From Acidobacteriota bacterium (GTDB lineage: Bacteria; Acidobacteriota; Vicinamibacteria; Vicinamibacterales; CAVVIG01): a DNA stretch of 63,530 nt. Under the pieces are notes generated by a model. It worked only from the letters and a program-made list of their open reading frames with translations. It made no database searches and was not told the DNA's origin. Of this stretch, positions 16,831 to 26,363 are shown one piece after another. Numbering within the stretch: the first letter of the stretch is position 1; every line of letters begins with the position of its first letter. The stretch spans positions 1 through 63,530 of the forward strand of contig QHWJ01000331.1 in assembly GCA_003222535.1 (NCBI GenBank), in the 5' to 3' direction. A program made the position numbers and the translations under genes.

Positions 16831-17745
16831 TCAGTCGTAGTACGCGGGAGATTTCTTCAGCTTCGCATTGGCGCCAAAATCGTGCTCGATCCAGATCGTG
16901 GTCTTCGTCTTCCGCAGGTACTCTTCGATCATCGCGCGCGAGGCCGCCGACTGCTTCACATTGAACTCGTTGTCGGGCGGCGCGCGGCGGAACATCCGTT
17001 CCGGCGGGTAGTGATAAAGGTCGCCGGCGACCATGATCCGTCCCAATGAGGCAAGCCGAAGGATCAGCACCTGATGTCCAGGGGTATGGCCCGGCGCCGA
17101 TTTGATGACCGCGAGGCCGTCACCGAAGACGTCGTACTCGTCCTTGTCGAGCGCGATCGACTTGCTCGTCTTGAGTTTCGTGTAGAAGGACGGGTCGACG
17201 CGTTCGTTGTGCTCTTTCCACATGAACTCGCGCTCGGCCGGCCGCGCCAGCCACGTCGACGAGGCGAACTCGTCGAGGTTAGCGGAATGATCTTTGTGCG
17301 CGTGCGAGATGGCGACATACGTGATGTCGGCCGGGCTGTAGCCGATTTGCGCAAGCTGGCTCTTGAGCGTGCGCGTGACGACGGCGGCCGACGTCGGGTT
17401 GACGTTCGAACGGGCGCCGCCCTGCGCCTGCGCTTCGACGCTGGCGTCGGGAATCACGCCGACGTCCCACATCAGCGTGCCTTTTGGATGCGCGACGAGA
17501 AAGCACGGCACCGGCATCCGCGCCTCGCCGACTTCCGCCGGCGTCACGTGATAGCGCGCAACACCGTCGGGTGAGATGTTGAGCAGCCCGCAGTCGAAGA
17601 CGTACAGCCTCATCGCTTTTGGCGCCTGGGCTCTTGTCGCGGCGGGCGCCCGGGCGGATCCGCCGGCGACACCGAATGTGCCGACGAGCAGCGCGAACAG
17701 CGCTGCGACGTTCCGACGACGTGGGGTGATCGGTCGCCCCGACAT
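16831..17745 (-). CDS. MBL-fold N-acyl-homoserine-lactonase-like hydrolase, exported
   Basis: The start at 17745 is preferred because GAGGGAGGTG lies just upstream and residues 1-~45 form a signal peptide (VAALFALLVGTFGVAGGSA). The metallo-beta-lactamase fold shows the metal motif SHAHKDHSAN, then GHTPGHQ, GDLYHYPPE and a C-terminal WIEHDF. The cap sequence LYVFDCGLLN is typical of the lactonase (AiiA/AttM) branch. A quorum-quenching or other lactone hydrolase role in the periplasm is likely. Two broken relics of the same gene lie at 5868-6070 and 7826-7910. Confidence 0.8.
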   Translation of the reverse strand: MSGRPITPRRRNVAALFALLVGTFGVAGGSARAPAATRAQAPKAMRLYVFDCGLLNISPDGVARYHVTPAEVGEARMPVPCFLVAHPKGTLMWDVGVIPDASVEAQAQGGARSNVNPTSAAVVTRTLKSQLAQIGYSPADITYVAISHAHKDHSANLDEFASSTWLARPAEREFMWKEHNERVDPSFYTKLKTSKSIALDKDEYDVFGDGLAVIKSAPGHTPGHQVLILRLASLGRIMVAGDLYHYPPERMFRRAPPDNEFNVKQSAASRAMIEEYLRKTKTTIWIEHDFGANAKLKKSPAYYD

Positions 17746-17813
17746 GGCTTCACCTCCCTCAGGAACTCCGGCGATGGCGAGCATGGCAGCCCGCCCGGCC
17801 CTCAGACCTTGGA

Positions 17814-20800
17814 TCAGAACCCGAGTCTGAGACCGAGTTGTGCCTGACGCGGGAATCCCGTGGTCGCAACCAGCGTGCTCAGCCTGAGGAAGTCCGCAGT
17901 ATTTCGACGGTCCCCGCTGGGATTCGTAAAATTCGCGTGATTCGTCACGTTGAATACTTCGCCGAAGACATCCAGCGACCGACGTGAACCCAGCTTTGCG
18001 CGATAGCCGAGCCGCATGTCGAGCTCCATGAAGCCAGGGCCGCGCGCGCCGTTCCGGCCGCCTTTGTTCTCCACGTTCTGCAGGGAGTCGGCCGAGGTGC
18101 CGCTGTAGGTGCCGGCGGGCAGCGGATCGAAGAGGACGCCGTTCCGGTCGGGATCGACGTTGGTGTCTTGAATCGTAAACGGCGTTCCGCTCAACATTCT
18201 CAGCGCGCCGCTCAGGGTCACTCCGCGCGTCTTCGGGATTTCCGTCCGGCCGCTGATGACGGCGGTGTGCCGGCGGTCCACGTTGGCGGGCGCGTAGTAC
18301 TGGTCGAGCTTGAGATCCGTACCGACCTGAAGCTGCGGCGTATCGGTCTGGCCGGCGGTGATCCCCCGCGAGTACCCAAGCGAGTAGGCTCCTCGGAGGC
18401 TCCAGTTGCGCGAGTACCGTTTTTCCACCGACAGGTTCAGCGCGTCGTAGTTGCTATGCCCATACTTCGTGGTCAGCAGGCGCACCACGCCCGAGTATTG
18501 CTCTTCACCCGGCGCCAGACTCGGGTTCAGGATGCCATAGGGATCCGTGAAGGTCACCGTGCCGGTGCGCGTCGTGTTGACGCGAGTTCCGATATTCAGG
18601 TTCGGGTTGAAGAACTGGTCCCGCCCCAGCATCCGCACATAGTCCGCCGACACCGACACTCCTGGTAACACCTCGCGCTCGTACCCGACCGTCAGTTGAT
18701 GAAAGTAGGGCTGGGTGCGCTCGGGGTCGTCCCAGGTGACCGTGCCGGTGTTCCGACGAACGGTCCCCGCCGGGAAGAGTGCATTGAGGTAGGCGCGGAC
18801 CGCCGGAGTGAGCTGGCTGACGGTGGGTGTGTTCAGCACGAACTCGCTGGGGAGCCTGCCGCTCGAGGGCCCGGGATCGGCAGCGGTTTGTGGGAAGATC
18901 GCCGTGAACGACCGGGAGAACTTGGTATCGAAGAGGAAATTGTCAACGGTGCCCAACAGGGTTCTATCGTAGAAAACCCCGTAGCCGCCGCGCACGACCG
19001 ACTTTCCTTTGCCGTCCGGGTTCCACACGACACCCAGCCGTGGCGCTACGTTGTTCTTGTCGACTGGATACTTGTCGGGATCGGTGAAGAGCGGGTTCGA
19101 CTCTTCCTTGATCGGAATGATCTCCAGATCGTAGCGGACGCCCAGGCTCAGGGTGAGGCCGTTCTTGATCTGCCACTTGTCCTGTGCGTACAACTCCCAG
19201 ACGCGCGAGGTCAGCTCGTAGTCCAGCGCCCCCGGCACGCGGATGCTGAACCGCTCCGGATACGTGCTCGCGTCGGCGGCGTTGAACGCACGATCGGAGG
19301 CGAAGCTGTACGTGCCGTTGCCGTTGCTGTTGTTCGGGTTGCTGATCCAGGCGTACGAGAACCTGGCGCCAAACTTGGTGTCGTGGCGTCCCAGCTTGTC
19401 GGGGATGAACCAGGAGAACGTCTCGTCGAGCGCGTAGGAGTCGTCCAGAGAGAAATCCATCGTGTCGTCGGCCTGCGCGTTGAAGCTCAGATAGGCCAGA
19501 ATCGGCGGTAGCAGAGACTGGTCCTGGATCATCCGGCGCGGACAGACGGTGCAGGTCGCGTACGCGGGATCCAGCGCGCGCAATCGCTCGTTGGCGTGTG
19601 TCGTGTGTTCTTTCGTGAGACTGAGCCGGACGGTATTGACCTTGGTATTCGAGACCACTGAAGTCAGCGTCCCGACCAGCGTCTGGTCGAGGTCGGTTTC
19701 GTCGTCGTTGCTCTGGACGGTGTCTCGGGCGCCGTCCAGGACGTTGAACTGCGGCGCGCTCTCGCGCAGCCACCGGAACGCCCAGGTGTTGTTCGCGCTG
19801 ATCTGGTGATCGATGCGCCACAGGGTGTTCCAGGCCGACACATCGTCGTTGGTCGAGAAGCTGAATTCAGGACGGTTGGGATACGTCTTCGACTGGTTTC
19901 TGTTCTGGACCAACCGCTCGACGCTTGCGAAGAAGTGGAGCTTGTTCCGGACGATCGGTCCACCGACCGTGCCGCCCCACTCCTGTTTGCTGACCTGAGG
20001 CTTGTCGAGATCGTTCACTCTTGCAAAGTAGTCCTTCGCGGTGACCGCCCGCCCGGTGAAGAAGTCGAACGCGGAGCCTCTGAACTGGTTCGTCCCTGAT
20101 TTCGTCACCGCGTTGATCACGGCGCCGGACGCGCGCCCGAACTCCGCTTCGTACTGATTGGTCAGCACCTGGACTTCCTGGATCGATTCGTTGGCCGTGC
20201 GTGCCTGGCCGCCCACATTCGATCCGCGCAGGTCATCGATATTGCCGGCGCCGTCGAACACCACGTTGTTGGCCGCCGCCGGCTGCCCGTTGGCGAGCAT
20301 GGTGTCGTTGAGGAAGCCGGTGGTGGGCACGAACTGCGCCCCCGGCACGCTCCCGACAAACGCCATGTAGCTTCGATTGGCCGCCGGCAGCTCGGCCAGC
20401 TCCGCGCCTGAGATGTGGCGCCCCACCTCGGCCGACGTCAGGTCGACCAACGGTGTTTCGGCCGTGACCGTGACGGTTTCGGCGACCGCGCCGACGTCCA
20501 GCGTCAGGTCGAGCGTGACGGTGCCTCCAACGGAGACAGAGATGCCGCGCCGATCGAGGCCCCTGAATCCCGCCAGCTGCGCCGAAATCCTGTAGCGCCC
20601 CGGAACAATGTGGGCGGTGCTGTAGCTCCCGTCCGGACCGGTTACGACCTCGCGATAGACACCGGTCTCTTCATTGGTGACAACGATGGCCACTCCTGGC
20701 AGGACGGCACCCTGTGTATCCGTGACCCTGCCGACGATTTCCGCGGTCCCCTGTTGGGCGAGTGACGGTGCCGCTGCGCACAGAATCACGCCCACGGCCA

Positions 20801-20822
20801 AGCCGAGCGCCAGTCTACACAT
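17814..20822 (-). CDS. TonB-dependent receptor of the Oar type
   Basis: The 1002-residue protein has a signal peptide (LALGLAVGVILCAAAPSLAQ), then a carboxypeptidase-regulatory Ig-like domain (GTAEIVGRVTDTQGAVLPGV, ~25-110). A plug domain (LPAANRSYMAFVGSVPGAQF, GGQARTANESIQEVQVLTNQ, GRASGAVINAVTKSGTNQFRG) and a large beta-barrel follow, ending in LGLRLGF with a terminal phenylalanine. It appears full length. These receptors import large or scarce nutrients across the outer membrane, and they are strongly amplified in Acidobacteriota and Bacteroidota. The substrate cannot be told from sequence. Confidence 0.9.
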   Translation of the reverse strand: MCRLALGLAVGVILCAAAPSLAQQGTAEIVGRVTDTQGAVLPGVAIVVTNEETGVYREVVTGPDGSYSTAHIVPGRYRISAQLAGFRGLDRRGISVSVGGTVTLDLTLDVGAVAETVTVTAETPLVDLTSAEVGRHISGAELAELPAANRSYMAFVGSVPGAQFVPTTGFLNDTMLANGQPAAANNVVFDGAGNIDDLRGSNVGGQARTANESIQEVQVLTNQYEAEFGRASGAVINAVTKSGTNQFRGSAFDFFTGRAVTAKDYFARVNDLDKPQVSKQEWGGTVGGPIVRNKLHFFASVERLVQNRNQSKTYPNRPEFSFSTNDDVSAWNTLWRIDHQISANNTWAFRWLRESAPQFNVLDGARDTVQSNDDETDLDQTLVGTLTSVVSNTKVNTVRLSLTKEHTTHANERLRALDPAYATCTVCPRRMIQDQSLLPPILAYLSFNAQADDTMDFSLDDSYALDETFSWFIPDKLGRHDTKFGARFSYAWISNPNNSNGNGTYSFASDRAFNAADASTYPERFSIRVPGALDYELTSRVWELYAQDKWQIKNGLTLSLGVRYDLEIIPIKEESNPLFTDPDKYPVDKNNVAPRLGVVWNPDGKGKSVVRGGYGVFYDRTLLGTVDNFLFDTKFSRSFTAIFPQTAADPGPSSGRLPSEFVLNTPTVSQLTPAVRAYLNALFPAGTVRRNTGTVTWDDPERTQPYFHQLTVGYEREVLPGVSVSADYVRMLGRDQFFNPNLNIGTRVNTTRTGTVTFTDPYGILNPSLAPGEEQYSGVVRLLTTKYGHSNYDALNLSVEKRYSRNWSLRGAYSLGYSRGITAGQTDTPQLQVGTDLKLDQYYAPANVDRRHTAVISGRTEIPKTRGVTLSGALRMLSGTPFTIQDTNVDPDRNGVLFDPLPAGTYSGTSADSLQNVENKGGRNGARGPGFMELDMRLGYRAKLGSRRSLDVFGEVFNVTNHANFTNPSGDRRNTADFLRLSTLVATTGFPRQAQLGLRLGF

Positions 20823-20978
20823 CAGCCCCTCCTCTAGACATCTTCCGAGCCGATGTCCCGAATGAAGCGGGCTTCGGCTCGAGACGCTGTCTTACTCGCG
20901 ACCGCCGCATGAGTACCGCTATGATGCGCCGCGCTCACCGGTTGTCAACAGGCAAACGTAGCAGGGTAGAGTTACCGG

Positions 20979-21683
20979 ATGTCGATCGACATCCTCGTGT
21001 TCGGCCCACACCCGGACGACATCGAAATCGGACTGGGCGGCACGGTCGCGCGTCACGCGGCGGCCGGCCATCAGGTCGGCCTCTGCGATCTCACGCGGGG
21101 CGAGCTCTCGAGCAACGGCACGCCAGAGCGACGACAGTCGGAAGCCGCGGAGGCGGCCCGGGTGCTTGGCGCGGCCTGGCGCGAGAACCTCGGCTGGCCC
21201 GATGGAGGTATCGCGGCGACGCCGCCGATGATCCGATCGGCCGTCGATGTGATCCGCCGCCATCGGCCCCGCACCATCGCAATCCCGTACTGGGACGATC
21301 GGCACCCGGACCACGTCGCCGCCAGCTTTGTGCTGCGCAACGCGGCGTTCACGAGCGCCCTTCGGCGCTACCTCACCGATCTTGATCCGTGGCGGCCCGA
21401 CTGGGTCTGCTACTACTTCATCAACGACGGCGCGGCTGCATCGTTCGTGGTGGACGTGTCGGCGCATTACCAGCGCAAACGTGATGCGCTCGACTGTTAC
21501 CGCAGCCAGTTTGCTCCCGGCGGGGACGAAGCGGTGGCGACGCGCCTGACCGCCGCGACGTTCCGGCCGCTCATCGAGAGCCGCGATGCGCAGTTTGGCG
21601 CGCTGGCCGGCGTCGCGTTTGCGGAGGGCATCGTCGTTCGCGAGCCCGTCTCGCGCCCGGGGCTGCTGAAGCACGCGCCATGA
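20979..21683 (+). CDS. bshB1: Bacillithiol biosynthesis deacetylase BshB1
   Basis: This is a LmbE/PIG-L family zinc deacetylase of 234 residues. The metal motif GPHPDDIEIG is at 9-18 and the second ligand set is DRHPDHVAA. Family-specific segments are CDLTRGELSSNGTPERR and ENLGWPDGGI. It removes the acetyl group from GlcNAc-malate in bacillithiol synthesis. It overlaps bshA by four bases (ATGA), which confirms the pathway assignment. bshC, the cysteine-adding enzyme, is not in this window. Confidence 0.93.
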   Translation: MSIDILVFGPHPDDIEIGLGGTVARHAAAGHQVGLCDLTRGELSSNGTPERRQSEAAEAARVLGAAWRENLGWPDGGIAATPPMIRSAVDVIRRHRPRTIAIPYWDDRHPDHVAASFVLRNAAFTSALRRYLTDLDPWRPDWVCYYFINDGAAASFVVDVSAHYQRKRDALDCYRSQFAPGGDEAVATRLTAATFRPLIESRDAQFGALAGVAFAEGIVVREPVSRPGLLKHAP

Positions 21684-22819
21684 ACATCGGGATGGTGTGC
21701 TACGCGTCGGTCGGAGGGAGCGGAGTCGTCGCGACCGAGCTGGCGCACGCGCTCGCGGTTCGCGGCCACCGCGTTCATCTCATCAGCAGCGAGCCGCCCT
21801 TTCGGTGGCGGTCCGGCGTCCCGGGGCTCTCGTTCGTGCCGGTCGCCGTCCCGCCGTACCCGCTTTTTCGGGAGCCGCAGTACCTGCTCGCGCTCTCGAA
21901 CACGATCGCGCGCGTCGCCGAGGAGCGGCGGCTCGACATCGTTCACGCCCACTACGCCGTGCCGCACGCGACGGCGGCGTACCTGGCGGATCAGCTCCTC
22001 GCGTCGACCGCGGCCGTGGTGACGCCGCGCACCGTCACCACACTGCACGGAACGGACATCACGCTCGTCGGAAGCGATCCCTCGTATGCGCGCGTCGTCG
22101 CCTTTTCGATCGAGCGGTCGCATGGCGTGACCGCCGTGTCCCGCAGCCTGAAGGCCGACACGATTGCCGCCCTCGGCATCCGGCACGAGATTCGTGTCAT
22201 CCCGAATTTTCTCGATTGCGCCGAGTACCGGCGGCAGCCCGATCCTGAGCTGCGCGCGCGGCTGTGTCCTGATGATCTGTGCGACGCCCTCGTCGTGCAC
22301 GTGTCGAACTTCCGCCCGGTCAAGCGTGTCGACGTGGTGCTCGACGTCTTTCGCCTGATCCGACGCAGCGTCCGCGCCCGGCTGATCCTCGTCGGCGACG
22401 GCCCGGACCGCGCCGGCCTCGAACGGCGCGTGGTGGACGAGAGACTCACCGATGCGGTGTCCTTCGTGGGAGAGCAGCAGAACCTCGTTCCGTGGCTCTC
22501 GGTCGCGGACCTGTTCCTGCTGCCTTCCGCCCAGGAAAGCTTCGGGCTCGCCGCGCTCGAAGCGATGGCGTGCGAGGTGCCGGTCGTGGCGTCGAGTGTC
22601 GGCGGCCTCCCTGAGATCATCGAGGATGGCGTCACCGGTTTCGTCTGTCATCCGGACGCCGTGGAAACGATGGCCGGGCGGGGGGTCGCGCTGCTCACCG
22701 ATCCGGCTCTCCGCGCGCGAACGACCCGCGCTGCAACGGAAGTCGTTCGAAACCGATACTGCACGCCGCTCGTGGTGCCGCTCTACGAAGCTGCGTATCG
22801 CGACGTCCTCGCGTCTTGA
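21680..22819 (+). CDS. bshA: N-acetyl-alpha-D-glucosaminyl L-malate synthase BshA
   Basis: This is a GT4 (GT-B fold) glycosyltransferase of 379 residues. It begins MNIGMVCYASVGGSGVVATE, the BshA acceptor-side loop, with HAHYAVPHA, TTLHGTDITLVG and NFRPVKRVDVVLDVF, and the nucleotide-sugar EX7E region QESFGLAALEAMA. It couples malate to GlcNAc from UDP-GlcNAc as the first step of bacillithiol synthesis. The four-base overlap with bshB1 implies translational coupling in a two-gene operon. Confidence 0.93.
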   Translation: MNIGMVCYASVGGSGVVATELAHALAVRGHRVHLISSEPPFRWRSGVPGLSFVPVAVPPYPLFREPQYLLALSNTIARVAEERRLDIVHAHYAVPHATAAYLADQLLASTAAVVTPRTVTTLHGTDITLVGSDPSYARVVAFSIERSHGVTAVSRSLKADTIAALGIRHEIRVIPNFLDCAEYRRQPDPELRARLCPDDLCDALVVHVSNFRPVKRVDVVLDVFRLIRRSVRARLILVGDGPDRAGLERRVVDERLTDAVSFVGEQQNLVPWLSVADLFLLPSAQESFGLAALEAMACEVPVVASSVGGLPEIIEDGVTGFVCHPDAVETMAGRGVALLTDPALRARTTRAATEVVRNRYCTPLVVPLYEAAYRDVLAS

Positions 22820-22827
22820 GCGGGACG

Positions 22828-22862
22828 CTCATCCTTCGACAGGCTCAGGATGAGCGGTGAGT
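22828..22862. repeat. REP-like repeat (CCTTCGACAGGCTCAGGATGAG type)
   Basis: A copy of the common dispersed motif CCTTCGACAGGCTCAGGATG lies in the 51-bp gap between convergent bshA and the serine hydrolase gene. Related copies are at 26259-26347 and 52625-52705. It forms a weak dyad and may help end transcription from both sides. Confidence 0.6.
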
Positions 22863-22870
22863 CGTAGGTC

Positions 22871-24328
22871 CTACTCGGTCCGGCGGGCAATCCTTCCCGT
22901 GACGCGGACCCACTGCACCGTGCCATCGACGCGCCGCACGAACTCGATCGAGGCGCCTTCTTCGGGACCGGAGGTGACGACGGCGAGATCGGGACCGAAA
23001 AACGCCACCGGCATGTCCGGCTCGGGGTTGCCGCTGTTCGGGCGCACCTGCAGAACGAGCTGTCCATTCTCCGCGCGCGCGACGACGGCATTCATCGGGC
23101 GCACGTAGCGTCCGACGTACGGCGTCACGTCCGGTTGCCTGGCCAGCGCGTCTACCGCCGGCAGCGTCTCGTTCAGCCCGCGGTGCGCGATCGCCTGATT
23201 CATCCGAAACGTCGCGCCTTCGTACGACTGCAGCGCGGCTCGCTCCACGTCCTGAATCAGCCGCCAGCCATTTCCCGCGTTGGTGAGAATCGCGAGGGCG
23301 AAGTTCTTATCGGGGACGAGCTCGACGAGGAGAATGTGGCCGGCAAAGGTGCCGCCGTGCGCGGCCGTTCCCAGATGGCCGACCGTCCGCAGGTGCCACC
23401 CGATCCCCATGTCGTCGTCGGTCGCCTGCTTTCGAAGCTGCGGCGTGCGCATCTCGTCGAGCGTGGCGCGTGTGAGCACGCGCGCGCCGGTCGCGGTCGT
23501 TCCGTCGCCCAGGTGGAAGCGCGCGTACGCCAGCAGATCGTTCATCGACATCGCCACGCCGCCCGCCGGAGTCGTCGATCCGAGCGTAAACGGCCGCACG
23601 GCTGTCGCGTCCCCTTCCGCGCTGACGCGGTGACCGAGCGCAAAGCGATAGGTCACGATGTCGCCCACGCGTGTGAAGGCGCGAGCGAGCCCGAGCGGTT
23701 TGAACACGAGGTCGTTGAACGCATCGCCGATCGTCGTGCCGGTGACCGCTTCGATCACCCTGCCGGCGACGCCGAATCCCGCGTTGTTGTAGCTCCAGGC
23801 CGCGCCGGGTGGCGCGAGCTGCATGTTCGTCGAAAGGCCGGCGACGAACCGCGCCAGCGTCTCATCGCCGCGATCGACCGCACTCAGCTGGCCTTCCCAC
23901 CCGCTCGTGTGCGTCAGCAGGTGCCAGATCGTGACGTCGCGGCTCACCGCTTCGTCCTGGGTGCGGAACTCCGGCAAGTACTTGCGGACCGGCGCGTGCA
24001 GGTCGACCCGGCCCTGTTCGATCAGCCGCATCATGGTCGTCGCGGTAACGGTCTTGGAGATGGACGCGAGCGGAAAGGTCGTCTCGGGTGTGACCGGCAG
24101 CGGGTCGTCGACGCTCGTCACGCCGAACCCTCGAACCGTTGCGTGGCCGGCGCGCAGCACGCCAAACGCGACGCCAGGCACGTGATACTGGCGCATCTTC
24201 GCCGTGACGAGCGCCGCCAGTGTCTCGTAGACCGGATCCACCGGTGCCTGGGCGCGCGGAACCGGAGGACGGACGACGACGAAACAGGCACAAAGCGAGG
24301 TGAGTGCGACGAGTCGAGCGGTCCGCAT
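22871..24328 (-). CDS. Class C beta-lactamase-like serine hydrolase, exported
   Basis: It encodes 485 residues with a signal peptide (LVALTSLCACFVVV). The SxxK nucleophile motif is SISK (89-92), the YxN motif is YNN within WSYNNAGFG, and an HGG appears in AAHGGTFAGH near the third motif position. The C-terminal ~100 residues form an extra beta domain often seen in these ester- or peptide-hydrolases. The S12 family includes class C beta-lactamases, DD-peptidases and esterases. Resistance activity cannot be inferred from sequence alone. Confidence 0.85.
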   Translation of the reverse strand: MRTARLVALTSLCACFVVVRPPVPRAQAPVDPVYETLAALVTAKMRQYHVPGVAFGVLRAGHATVRGFGVTSVDDPLPVTPETTFPLASISKTVTATTMMRLIEQGRVDLHAPVRKYLPEFRTQDEAVSRDVTIWHLLTHTSGWEGQLSAVDRGDETLARFVAGLSTNMQLAPPGAAWSYNNAGFGVAGRVIEAVTGTTIGDAFNDLVFKPLGLARAFTRVGDIVTYRFALGHRVSAEGDATAVRPFTLGSTTPAGGVAMSMNDLLAYARFHLGDGTTATGARVLTRATLDEMRTPQLRKQATDDDMGIGWHLRTVGHLGTAAHGGTFAGHILLVELVPDKNFALAILTNAGNGWRLIQDVERAALQSYEGATFRMNQAIAHRGLNETLPAVDALARQPDVTPYVGRYVRPMNAVVARAENGQLVLQVRPNSGNPEPDMPVAFFGPDLAVVTSGPEEGASIEFVRRVDGTVQWVRVTGRIARRTE

Positions 24329-24356
24329 CGGGGCCCATCATACGCGACTGCCCCGG

Positions 24357-24438
24357 GAGAAGTCTGAAGTCTGAAGTCTGAACGCCGCAGACTACTGACA
24401 CGTCAGACTTCAGACTTCAGACTTCAGACTTCGAACTT
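24357..24438. repeat. Tandem GAAGTCT heptamer array with inverted arm
   Basis: Units of GAAGTCT(GA) occur three times in direct order (24360-24381). After ~25 bases the complement AGACTTC(AG) occurs four or five times (24406-24438). The two arms can pair into one long stem. The same heptamer recurs at 27504-27548 upstream of the amidohydrolase gene. Confidence 0.75.
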
Positions 24439-24451
24439 TCAGATCCTCTCC

Positions 24452-25012
24452 CTATTCCGCGCGTCGTGCGCGGGCGCTCCCCTCCGCCTTGGGCGCCGCC
24501 GTCTTTTGCGGGCTCACCGGAATGCGGTCGCGCTCCAGGGATCCGATCAGCTCGCTCAAGTACTCCAGCGCTTCGAGCCGCTCGCTTCCGACCACGTAGA
24601 TCTCGTACACGATCGCCTTGACCGTGGCAATCAACGCCGTGAGGGCGTCGGCCTCCAGCGGTTCGTCGCCCGTTCCGAGCAGGTCCAACACCGTGAACAG
24701 CGTCGGCGCGATGCCCGCGTGCTTTTCACGCAGTGAGAGCAGACTTGCAGAATAGTCGTCCGTCAGCACGCTTTCGGTGGCCATGACGACCCGCATCGCC
24801 CGGCGCGCGCAGGCGGTGCCACCGGTCGTGAACGTCAGGTTCATGCATCCATCCGCCTCGTCCAGGACCTGGCGGATCGGCGACGGCACGCGGCTGTCGA
24901 CCACGAGAAACCGGTGCGGCGGGCTCTCATCATTATCTACGACGGCGGACGGCTTCGGCGTCAAGTGAATGGCCTTCTCTCGCTCTTGCGTCTGGACGCC
25001 AGACTGCGTCAT
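24452..25012 (-). CDS. Hypothetical protein, helical
   Basis: It encodes 186 residues with no signal peptide. The middle (about 75-165) is predicted helical: TESVLTDDYSASLLSLREKHAGIAP, then LTALIATVKAIVYEIYVVGSE and LEYLSELIGSLERD. A charged Ala/Lys/Arg tail follows. I do not recognise the family; a small four-helix regulatory protein is possible. It stands alone between a serine hydrolase and an epimerase gene. Confidence 0.55.
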   Translation of the reverse strand: MTQSGVQTQEREKAIHLTPKPSAVVDNDESPPHRFLVVDSRVPSPIRQVLDEADGCMNLTFTTGGTACARRAMRVVMATESVLTDDYSASLLSLREKHAGIAPTLFTVLDLLGTGDEPLEADALTALIATVKAIVYEIYVVGSERLEALEYLSELIGSLERDRIPVSPQKTAAPKAEGSARARRAE

Positions 25013-25222
25013 GGCAAATGAGCTTCAAGAATCGCGCCCGGTGACTCGGCGTCACCCTGCGGAAGTTCCGGAGAGAATCCCGGATCGATTGACGCCGCCG
25101 AATCTCAAAATGGTCGTGCGACAGCCAAAAGCGTGAGTGGAGAAAACGGTCTTCTTTGTGTACCTTCGAGCTCGTCGCGACGTCGTTGAAGAGACGGGCC
25201 GGTCGCTGCCGCAACGGGATGA

Positions 25223-26173
25223 TCAGCGGCGGGCGGCGGCGCCGTGCTCGCTGCGGCACCATTCGAGGGTGTGCCGCAGGCCTTCTTCGAACGGAACGAT
25301 CGGCGTGTAGCCGAGCAGCGTCCGGGCTTTCGTGATGTCGGCCTGCGAATCCTTCACGTCGCCCTGACGTGGCTCCTTGTAGATCGGCTGGAGGTGCGTG
25401 CCGACGATGCGGTTCAGGATGCGGAGGAGCTCGTTGAGCGACACGCGCCCGTTGGTGGCGACGTTGATGACCTCGCCGGCCGCCTTCGGCGCCTCGCACG
25501 CGCGCAGCACGCCGTCCACGACGTTGGCCACGTAGGTGAAGTCGCGCGTCTGCTCGCCGTCGCCGTAGATGATCGGCTGGCGCCCCTCGAGCAGCGCCGT
25601 CGCGAAGAGCGAGATGACGCCCGAGTACGGCGACCCCGGATCCTGCCGCGGCCCGAAGACGTTGAAGTAGCGGATGCTCACCGTCTCGAAGCCGTACAGC
25701 TGCGTGAACATCCTGCAGTACTGCCCGCCCACCGCCTTCTGCAGCGCGTAGGGCGAGAGCGGGTTGAGCGGCATGTCCTCGCGCTTGGGCAGCTCGGGCG
25801 TGTTGCCGTACTCCGACGAGGAGCCCGCGAATATCAGGCGCTTCACGCCCGCGTCGCGCGCTGCCACCAGCATGTTGAGCGTGGCGACGACGTTCGCGTT
25901 GTTCGAGGCGATGGGGTCTTTCACCGACCGCGGCACAGAAGGAATGGCCGCCTGGTGCAGCACGTAGTCCATGCCCGCGACGGCTCGCGTTGCGGCCGCC
26001 AGGTCGGCAAGGTCGCCTTCGAGAAACTCCACCGACGGGAGGTGTTCGAGGTTGCGGCGCTTGCCGGTAATCAGGCTGTCGGCGACGCGGACGGTATGGC
26101 CGCGACGGACGAGCTCTTCCGCCAGGTGCGATCCGATGAATCCCGCGCCGCCGGTGACCAGGTAAGAAGCCAT
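25223..26173 (-). CDS. NAD-dependent sugar-nucleotide epimerase/dehydratase (extended SDR)
   Basis: The start at 26173 puts the Rossmann motif at the N-terminus: YLVTGGAGFIGSHL (GxxGxxG). Other family features are DSLITGKRRNL, the catalytic Ser region FAGSSSEYG and YxxxK (YALQK), then RYFNVFGPRQDP and DGEQTRDFTYVANVVDGV. It resembles UDP-glucose or UDP-GlcNAc 4-epimerases (GalE/WbpP branch). It provides sugar nucleotides for envelope glycans. The precise sugar is undetermined. Confidence 0.85.
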   Translation of the reverse strand: MASYLVTGGAGFIGSHLAEELVRRGHTVRVADSLITGKRRNLEHLPSVEFLEGDLADLAAATRAVAGMDYVLHQAAIPSVPRSVKDPIASNNANVVATLNMLVAARDAGVKRLIFAGSSSEYGNTPELPKREDMPLNPLSPYALQKAVGGQYCRMFTQLYGFETVSIRYFNVFGPRQDPGSPYSGVISLFATALLEGRQPIIYGDGEQTRDFTYVANVVDGVLRACEAPKAAGEVINVATNGRVSLNELLRILNRIVGTHLQPIYKEPRQGDVKDSQADITKARTLLGYTPIVPFEEGLRHTLEWCRSEHGAAARR

Positions 26174-26258
26174 AGTGTTGACTACATCCTCATGTGTGCG
26201 CGCGACATGCCTGCACACGCTCGTGGTGAGCCCGCCGAACCATGAGCCATCCGGGCCG

Positions 26259-26347
26259 CTCGTCCTTCGACACGCCTGTCCTGAGCGGGACGCTCATCCT
26301 TCGTGAGAATCAGGATGACGCGAGTCGAAGGGCTCAGGACGAGCGAT
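26259..26347. repeat. REP-like inverted repeat (CTCGTCCTTCGAC / CAGGACGAGCG)
   Basis: GCTCGTCCTTCGAC and a CTCATCCTTCG copy are mirrored by AGGATGACGCGAGTCGAAGG and GGACGAGC, giving a large hairpin between the epimerase and amidohydrolase genes. It belongs to the same family as 22828-22862 and 52625-52705. Confidence 0.6.
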
Positions 26348-26363
26348 GTCCAGGCTCACGAGA

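Noticed and set aside
22871-24328. Calling the class C-like enzyme an antibiotic-resistance beta-lactamase
   Set aside because: SxxK and YxN are shared by many esterases and peptidases of the S12 family, and nothing here points specifically to beta-lactam hydrolysis.
24357-24438. Possible CRISPR array (short direct repeats)
   Set aside because: Units are 7-9 bases with no spacers of constant length, they invert halfway, and no cas gene is near.
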